Source of the DNA: Candidatus Methanomethylophilus alvi Mx1201
GTDB taxonomy: Archaea > Thermoplasmatota > Thermoplasmata > Methanomassiliicoccales > Methanomethylophilaceae
NCBI RefSeq assembly: GCF_000300255.2
Contig: NC_020913.1
Coordinates: 248,001-312,000, forward strand
Direction of reading: 5' to 3'
DNA length: 64,000 nt
Positions 56,397-64,000 of the stretch are shown piece by piece. The translations under genes and the position numbers were made by a program. The notes beneath the pieces are model-generated. The model saw only the letters and a program-made list of their open reading frames with translations, was not told the origin of the DNA and did no database searches. Numbering within the stretch: position 1 is the first letter of the stretch; each line of letters begins with the position of its first letter.

Positions 56397-56531
56397 TCAA
56401 TCAATCCTACAGCACCCAGATGTGGAGTGCTGCCCTCCATATTTGTTGGATGGGTTTGTAAAAAACATCCGTCAGGCCAATGGTCCAACCCTATGTGGCT
56501 TTTTTATCGCTGTATTTGGATTGAAATCGCT
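56397..56531 (+). other. Intergenic stretch with small stems
   Basis: No gene. Two small stems occur (AGCAC/GTGCT near 56411-56432 and TCCA/TGGA near 56437-56452), then a T run GGCTTTTTT near 56502. The T run could end the zinc-ribbon transcript or a small RNA; I see no C/D or H/ACA boxes. Confidence 0.35.
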
Positions 56532-57119
56532 ATGGTCCTCTTATTGGATAAGCAGAAAAATGGTCCCGCATGCAGATTCTCGGATGCCGATGTTTTCTAT
56601 GCCCTCGATCTTCTTTGTAGAGGCGGCAGGTTCAGCAGGGTCTCTGTCGGAGACCATCTCGGAATCGGAGAAGGGAGCGTCCGCAGATTGGTATCTATTT
56701 TGGAGGACATGGGGCTGGTCTCCGTAAGGCAAGCAGGCATAGGGATCACTTCCGAAGGGAAGATGTTCCTGGAGTCTTTGGGGATGCGTACATTCGAGAT
56801 GGATGCAGGCAGATATGTCATCGGAGAACACTCCCAAGGGATTCTGGTGAGTGGGGCTTCCGAGAAAGTATTCAATGGGATAGATCAGAGGGATGCAGGC
56901 ATAAGGGCCGGGGGTGATGGTTGTACGACATGGGTCGTGACAAGTGGGGGGATCATAATGCTTCCCGACTGGAATGTGGATGATAAGGATCCTGGTTTTG
57001 CCGCCGCTTTGCGTATTTCCGCCTGTCCAATAGATGGGGACGTCCTCATAATCGGTGGCGGTAACAGTCGCCGTTTAGCCATGATGGCATCCGCAACGGC
57101 TGCATTGGAGCTGTTGTGA
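56532..57119 (+). CDS. DUF4443-like winged-helix protein
   Basis: A 195-aa archaeal protein. The N-terminal third is a winged helix (DADVFYALDLLCRGGRFSRVSVGDHLGIGEGSVRRLVSILEDMGLV, about residues 18-62, then TSEGKMFLESLG). The rest (about 90-195) is an alpha/beta domain ending in a Gly/Ala-rich segment (IIGGGNSRRLAMMASATAALELL). This matches the DUF4443 layout. Likely a ligand-sensing regulator; target unknown. The ATG at 56532 begins the domain; a longer frame upstream is not coding-like. Confidence 0.7.
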   Translation: MVLLLDKQKNGPACRFSDADVFYALDLLCRGGRFSRVSVGDHLGIGEGSVRRLVSILEDMGLVSVRQAGIGITSEGKMFLESLGMRTFEMDAGRYVIGEHSQGILVSGASEKVFNGIDQRDAGIRAGGDGCTTWVVTSGGIIMLPDWNVDDKDPGFAAALRISACPIDGDVLIIGGGNSRRLAMMASATAALELL

Positions 57120-57190
57120 GCCCGTATTTGTTTCCAAATGCATCGAACAATGTTCTACCTTTAATATAATAAATAAGATAAAGGGACGTA

Positions 57191-57604
57191 ATGACAATCG
57201 GGATCGAGGACGATCCCCGCAACATCGAGGCGATGATTGCGGGTATGAACAGCAACCTGCCGGTGAGACGCCGCACTCTGATGGATTACATCGAGAACGG
57301 CGGCGATACGTTTGATACGCGCAGCGGGGACAAAGCATCGTTCGACAGATGCGGCATAGATTACCTCGACTCGATATGTACCGATCAGGAGAAACTCCTT
57401 CTGAGGCTCCCGATATTGGTTTCCACCGACCCATCCTCGGAGAATGGCGGTTGGAAGATCGACGGGATGACGGAGGTCGCGGTGGTCTCGAGGGTTCTCG
57501 GCCGCCGGGTTCACGCCGAAGATCGCATTTCCGTGTATTATCCTGACTTGATTTGCCTAAAAAAGCTCATTCCCGGTCTTATTTTCACGGTTTTTACGCC
57601 GTGA
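57191..57604 (+). CDS. UPF0216 (DUF61) family protein
   Basis: A 137-aa archaeal protein of the UPF0216 family. It contains NSNLPVRRRTLMDYI near residues 21-35 and the hydrophobic LLLRLPILVSTD, then a variable region and a conserved C-terminal VYYPDLICLKKLIPGL. Function unknown; the conserved basic patch suggests nucleic-acid binding. TATA-like TTTAATATAATAAAT lies ~30 nt upstream. The next feature downstream is the 23S promoter. Confidence 0.82.
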   Translation: MTIGIEDDPRNIEAMIAGMNSNLPVRRRTLMDYIENGGDTFDTRSGDKASFDRCGIDYLDSICTDQEKLLLRLPILVSTDPSSENGGWKIDGMTEVAVVSRVLGRRVHAEDRISVYYPDLICLKKLIPGLIFTVFTP

Positions 57605-57619
57605 CCTTTACACACCACC

Positions 57620-57661
57620 AATAATTATTTATACTACTTGTGTGTAGAGGGGAATGCGCGA
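57620..57661 (+). promoter_or_regulatory. 23S rRNA promoter
   Basis: ATTTATACT at 57627-57635 as TATA box, then GGGGAATGCGCGA at 57649-57661, identical to the initiation region of 16S promoter P3. Only one such unit is seen here; the leader from about 57650 to 57904 holds no gene. Confidence 0.65.
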
Positions 57662-57904
57662 TGTGTGGCATCGTGTGGTCCGCAAGAAATACTTGCGAAT
57701 TATCGAGGGAAGGTTCGCAACCAAAAACCGCGAAAATCCCCTGAATGCGAAGGTTTAAATATAACCTAAGCATCTGGGACTTTTGCTGAGTTGGGCGCGA
57801 ACCCGACTCACTATCATGCACCCGGTGAGAAGCACTCACGCGGGGAAGTGGTCGAGGGCTCCGTACAGGAAGAGAGAGCGGAATAAAGCCTGATGACAAC
57901 CGAT

Positions 57905-57917
57905 CATACGTAACCTG
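57905..57917 (+). other. 23S processing stem, 5' arm
   Basis: CATACGTAACCTG is perfectly complementary to CAGGTTACGTATG at 60865-60877, so the two enclose the mature 23S rRNA. Confidence 0.8.
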
Positions 57918-57919
57918 GA

Positions 57920-60862
<2,943 letters not shown>

Positions 60863-60864
60863 AA

Positions 60865-60877
60865 CAGGTTACGTATG
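60865..60877 (+). other. 23S processing stem, 3' arm
   Basis: CAGGTTACGTATG pairs with the arm at 57905-57917, directly after the mature 3' end. A T-rich tract follows near 60890-60920. Confidence 0.8.
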
Positions 60878-61029
60878 TGTATCTCTCTTCCTTTTCATTT
60901 TAATCATTTTGTTGTTTAGTTCATTTCATATAGTTCGTTTTATTGGGTATTTCCATATGACTGTATGCAGAATCGACTCATCCATTCCTTTCGATTCCAA
61001 CATCTATCTGATCACCGGCAGATCCGGTA

Positions 61030-61036
61030 TTTTAGT
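61030..61036. repeat. Target-site duplication, left copy
   Basis: TTTTAGT directly before the left terminal repeat; the same 7 bases occur at 62906-62912 directly after the right one. Confidence 0.9.
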
Positions 61037-61053
61037 CCCAAATTCTGCGCGTG
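61037..61053. repeat. IS left terminal inverted repeat
   Basis: CCCAAATTCTGCGCGTG, the complement of 62889-62905 with one mismatch. TAAGTAAT follows at 61055-61062 and recurs inverted at 61129-61136 over the transposase promoter. Confidence 0.9.
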
Positions 61054-61161
61054 CTAAGTAATCGCAATCCTGTTTTCTGATCAATTTTTCATATGCTGGC
61101 TAGGGTACGGTAAGAGGTGTTATATACCATTACTTACATACAGTTTATGTTAGGTAATAAC

Positions 61162-62880
61162 ATGGTCAGACCGAGGGATGGAGACGGAATCAAACGCACG
61201 ATCGTCAAAAGAGGGGACAGATTCTATGCTTATGAGGTAACCTCTACTATGGAAAACGGTAAGAAAAAGACCGTTTCCACCTACTTGGGCAGGGTGGATC
61301 CCGACACCAAGGAGCTGCTTCCCAAGATTCCCGAAAAATCTGCAGAGAACCGCAGAAAAATCGCGAAAGAGAAGGAGATCGCGATTCTCAAAGGTGTGTC
61401 GTCAAAGGAGTACGGGGCGACATACCTGCTGCACGAAGTGCAGCTGAGGATGTCCCTCGGCGAGGACCTCATGAGGGCATTCGGCAATTCGGGGAAGACC
61501 ATTCTCGCGGCTGCGATGGCCTATCTTATGGAACCGGGCGCATTCAGGAACATAGATTCCACTTTGGAGAGGACGTACATCCGCGAATTCTATGATCTCA
61601 GAGCATCGATGGATTCGGGAACGCTTTCGGACTTCACCAGGAATCTCGGGGAGAAGGCGATGAACATCGACCGTTTCTTCGAACTCAGGGTTAAGGGATC
61701 CAATGGGCTGGTGGCCTGGGATACGACCACCAACGGCACTTATTCGGAACTGGACCAGATGGCCGAATATGTGGTGAACAACAAGGACGGAGAGGATATC
61801 AAGCAGACGAAGACCGGTTTCGCCACAGACATGAGAGGCATCCCCCTCATGTTCCGCCATTATCCCGGTACGATCTCCGATATAGCTACCGTGGACAGGA
61901 TGGTGTCCGACATAGAAAGATACGGGAAGAAGGATGCTTTGTTCGTATTCGACAGGGGATTCGTTTCGGGTGCCAATGTGAAACACCTCCTGGACAAGGG
62001 GATAAGATTCACCGCCCCTGCGAACACATCCTCCAAAGCGATCAAAACGCTGATGTCCAGGTTCGTGAAGACCAACGAATCTCTGGATATGATTCACGAC
62101 GGACATGCATATAAGGTGTGGAAGACGCAGATCGGTCTGACGGAAGCCGACAGGCTATCCGCGGACGGATCGCAGGCATACTCCTTCACGGTGTCCGGCG
62201 ATGCCGGACACGGGGATGATGGTATGATCAACGCATACGTATGTTTCGATTCCAAGAAGTACTCCGACGAGGTCCAGAACCACAAGATGATGCTCAACGA
62301 TCTGAAGAGGAAGGCCGCAGAGATAGAATGCAAGGATCCTGTGGCCAGGTTCAAGAAGATCGCTGGGAAGGCGATCAAACACTTCGATGTACAGGCCGAC
62401 GGGAAGAAGGTGATCGTCAAGGAGAAGCAGAATTCCGTAAGCTTCGCTGAGAACCGCGCGGGAGTGTTCGTCATGTTATCCTCATCGGATCTGGACTGGT
62501 CGACGGTTATGACGGCATATGACGCAAGGAGACTTACCGAACAGGCGTTCGATTTCAGCAAATCGGACGACAGGAGGCACCGTACTCCCGACAAATACAC
62601 GATGATCGGACGTTCGCTGATAAAGTTCGTTTCACTGATCCTCAAATGCGAACTGTGCGCTGAGATAAGGGAATCCGGCAAACGGGAGATGTCCGTCGGT
62701 CAGACTCTGGGGTACCTGAACACGATCAACTGTCTGAGTTACGGTTCTTCGTCCGCTCTTTCGGAGATATCCAAGAACTGCAGGAACATCTTCGGAATGT
62801 TCGGAGTGGAAGTACCCAATGAACCCGTCTTGGGCATCGAGGTATGCGATCTGAGATGTCTCGCAACTCCCAAGGGTTGA
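61162..62880 (+). CDS. IS1634-family DDE transposase
   Basis: A 572-aa transposase of the IS4-clan IS1634 family. Catalytic region: first Asp in VAWDTTTNGTYS (near residue 190), second in FVFDRGFVSG (near 265), and the glutamate in ARRLTEQAFDFSK (near 465). N-terminal ~60 residues are basic and likely bind the ends. The ATG at 61162 lies about 40 nt after a TTATATA box, within the palindrome ATGTTA-GGTAA-TAACAT (61147-61163) that overlaps the start codon. Length is normal, with no frameshift, so it should be functional. Confidence 0.92.
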   Translation: MVRPRDGDGIKRTIVKRGDRFYAYEVTSTMENGKKKTVSTYLGRVDPDTKELLPKIPEKSAENRRKIAKEKEIAILKGVSSKEYGATYLLHEVQLRMSLGEDLMRAFGNSGKTILAAAMAYLMEPGAFRNIDSTLERTYIREFYDLRASMDSGTLSDFTRNLGEKAMNIDRFFELRVKGSNGLVAWDTTTNGTYSELDQMAEYVVNNKDGEDIKQTKTGFATDMRGIPLMFRHYPGTISDIATVDRMVSDIERYGKKDALFVFDRGFVSGANVKHLLDKGIRFTAPANTSSKAIKTLMSRFVKTNESLDMIHDGHAYKVWKTQIGLTEADRLSADGSQAYSFTVSGDAGHGDDGMINAYVCFDSKKYSDEVQNHKMMLNDLKRKAAEIECKDPVARFKKIAGKAIKHFDVQADGKKVIVKEKQNSVSFAENRAGVFVMLSSSDLDWSTVMTAYDARRLTEQAFDFSKSDDRRHRTPDKYTMIGRSLIKFVSLILKCELCAEIRESGKREMSVGQTLGYLNTINCLSYGSSSALSEISKNCRNIFGMFGVEVPNEPVLGIEVCDLRCLATPKG

Positions 62881-62888
62881 GTTACTTA

Positions 62889-62905
62889 CACGCGCAGAAT
62901 TTCGG
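62889..62905. repeat. IS right terminal inverted repeat
   Basis: CACGCGCAGAATTTCGG, complementary to the left end apart from one base. It lies 8 nt after the transposase stop, preceded by GTTACTTA, the shared subterminal motif. Confidence 0.9.
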
Positions 62906-62912
62906 TTTTAGT
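62906..62912. repeat. Target-site duplication, right copy
   Basis: TTTTAGT, identical to 61030-61036. Confidence 0.9.
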
Positions 62913-63475
62913 GGATTGCGGTACTGGTCTTGATTCTGATAATGTGATCGAGGGGATATGGAATGCATTGGACGGTCTGCGTCTTTCATGTGTTCTGCTG
63001 ACGCATTGCCATGCGGATCATTCCGGGGGACTATCATCCATCGTAAGGGAGTTCGGATGTCCTGCATATATGGGCACTCTCGATCTCGGACCATACAGTT
63101 CCAACGACCGGGATGTACTGTTCTCTCGCCAGTTGGGGGTCGAAGTGGATCCGGTCGGATGTAAGGCCCTCTCCGAAGGGGAGGTGTTCGACATAGGGGA
63201 CCACAGGCTTCGTGCCATCTCCACCCCCGGACATACCGCCGGAGGCCTATGCTTCTATGATGAGGTCACCCATAGTTTGTTCTCCGGGGATACGGTGTTC
63301 GCCAGGGGGTATGGACGTACAGATCTCCCGGGAGGCTCGACGTCCAAGTTGGCGGAATCGTTATCCAAACTGCGTAACGTAAATATCGGAATGATGTATC
63401 CTGGGCATGGACCCGCCTCTCCGGACGGCAACGAGTCTGTCAGGGAAGCGGTAAAGATGATGGAAGGATGGTAAG

Positions 63476-64000
63476 ATGAGGGTTCTCAAGTGTGACTGTT
63501 CCAAGGGATTGAACGACAACTGCATCCAGGCAGCCATGTCTGCCGCCGAGGATATTGCTGCGGGTAATCTCATAGTCTACCCCACAGATACCGTCTACGG
63601 CATAGGGGCTGACATATACAACGAAGTAGCTGTAAAGAATCTCTATCTGGCCAAGAGAAGACCCTTCGACATGGCCCTATCCGTGGCTGTCGCCGACAGG
63701 AAGATGATGGAGTCCGTGGCGATCCTTAATGAAACCGCAGACAAGCTCATCAAGGCATTCCTGCCCGGGCCCCTCACCATCATCATAAAGAAGAATCCCG
63801 AGGTCCCGGATATCGTGACGGCCGGCTCGCAGAAGGTCGGCATCCGTATACCGGACCACCCTATTGCCTTGGAGATAGCCAGGAGGTCCGGCCCCATCGT
63901 AGCCACCTCCGCCAACATCCACTTCCAGCCGGATGCCATAGACATAGGGATGGCCACTGCGGCACTGGGTAATTCCGTCTCCACATACATCGATGCGGGC
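63476..64000 (+). CDS. sua5: Threonylcarbamoyl-AMP synthase (partial)
   Basis: The first 175 codons of a Sua5/YrdC/YciO protein that continues past the right edge. It has IVYPTDTVYGIGADIYN (about residues 33-49), LAKRRPFDMALSVAVAD, the LPGPLTIIIKKN segment and IVATSANI, the conserved nucleotide/threonine-binding motifs. It makes threonylcarbamoyl-AMP from threonine, bicarbonate and ATP, which KEOPS (see Pcc1) transfers to tRNA A37. It begins 1 nt after the MBL gene stop and was probably cotranscribed with it before the IS insertion. Confidence 0.92.
   Translation, partial: MRVLKCDCSKGLNDNCIQAAMSAAEDIAAGNLIVYPTDTVYGIGADIYNEVAVKNLYLAKRRPFDMALSVAVADRKMMESVAILNETADKLIKAFLPGPLTIIIKKNPEVPDIVTAGSQKVGIRIPDHPIALEIARRSGPIVATSANIHFQPDAIDIGMATAALGNSVSTYIDAG

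Larger units (their letters stand above)
61037..62905 (+). mobile_element. IS1634-type insertion sequence (1869 bp)
   Basis: A complete insertion sequence with a single transposase gene. Terminal inverted repeats: CCCAAATTCTGCGCGTG at 61037-61053 and its complement at 62889-62905, 16 of 17 positions matching, with partial homology inward (TAAGTAA on both sides). A 7-bp direct repeat TTTTAGT flanks it. It lies inside an MBL-fold gene that can be rebuilt exactly, so the insertion is recent in evolutionary terms. The transposase is intact, so the copy may be active. Confidence 0.93.
60957..63474 (+). pseudogene. MBL-fold hydrolase gene interrupted by an insertion sequence
   Basis: Two fragments of one metallo-beta-lactamase-fold gene. 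The first is 60957-61036 (MTVCRIDSSIPFDSNIYL, then ITGRSGILV); the second resumes at 62913. Joining them without the element and one copy of the 7-bp duplication gives an uninterrupted 213-codon frame (80 + 562 nt), reading SGILVDCGTGLDSDN across the joint. The second part keeps the metal motif THCHADH, STPGHT, SGDTVF and PGHG, as in glyoxalase II-like hydrolases. An internal GTG at 62911 could express the truncated 187 residues, but the first strand and helix would be lost. It ends 1 nt before sua5. Confidence 0.93.

Noticed and set aside
60863-60956. A 5S rRNA or tRNA gene after 23S
   Set aside because: Only a processing arm and T-rich sequence precede the MBL gene start; no cloverleaf or 5S motif is seen.

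Overview
The window looks like a chromosomal segment of a methanogenic archaeon of the Thermoplasmata, most probably order Methanomassiliicoccales (Methanomethylophilaceae-like). Direct evidence: archaeal-type genes throughout (exosome, proteasome alpha, Pcc1, SBDS, RNase P Pop5, aIF2-beta, aEF-1A/aEF-2, SRP19, S8e); an hdrA-mvhD-mvhG-mvhA cluster for H2-dependent heterodisulfide reduction; 16S and 23S rRNA genes lying 20 kb apart in separate transcription units; TATA-type promoters close to start codons; and about 50 complete genes that all stop at TGA or TAA and never TAG, as expected of an organism that decodes amber as pyrrolysine. The genus assignment is inference.

Layout. 1-2.7 kb: copper export operon (copZ, copA, partial His-rich gene). 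2.7-6.5 kb: one giant HRDC-helicase-nuclease gene, a defence or repair candidate. 6.6-10.4 kb: thioesterase, MFS and TctA-like transporters, hpt. 10.5-14.9 kb: tyrS, a DHH phosphoesterase and an ABC-2 export pair. 14.9-20.2 kb: the archaeal exosome superoperon (Pop5, psmA, SBDS, rrp4, rrp41, rrp42, L37Ae, rpoP, pcc1, pfdB). 20.2-27.1 kb: a 580-bp AT-rich leader followed by hdrA (double-length) and mvhDGA. 27.2-34.8 kb: SRP19-Nnr-phosphoesterase operon, S8e, MarR, TerB-like, ACR3, TetR, and an unusual PP-loop ATPase fused to a RelB/DinJ-like tail. 34.9-37.2 kb: tRNA-Ser, three tandem rRNA promoters and 16S rRNA. 37.3-42 kb: CorA, tRNA-Gln, tRNA methylthiotransferase, aIF2-beta-TRAM, CTP synthase. 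42.3-47.3 kb: the str operon (S12, S7, EF-2, EF-1A, S10). 47.5-52 kb: ilvD, a membrane-anchored chorismate mutase with aroC, tRNA-Ala and a pair of small membrane proteins. 52.1-57.6 kb: cobalamin adenosyltransferase, a short AlaRS, NifB-NifX fusion, zinc-ribbon, DUF4443 and UPF0216 genes. 57.6-60.9 kb: 23S rRNA. 60.9-64 kb: an MBL-fold gene cut by an IS1634-type insertion sequence with intact ends and target duplication, then sua5 running off the window.

Most of the window is core information processing. The accessory or unusual signals are the IS insertion, the PP-loop/RelB fusion, the helicase-nuclease, the duplicated HdrA with an extended MvhG, the small membrane protein pair with a structured upstream element, and the tandem rRNA promoters whose initiation region is shared with the unlinked 23S gene.
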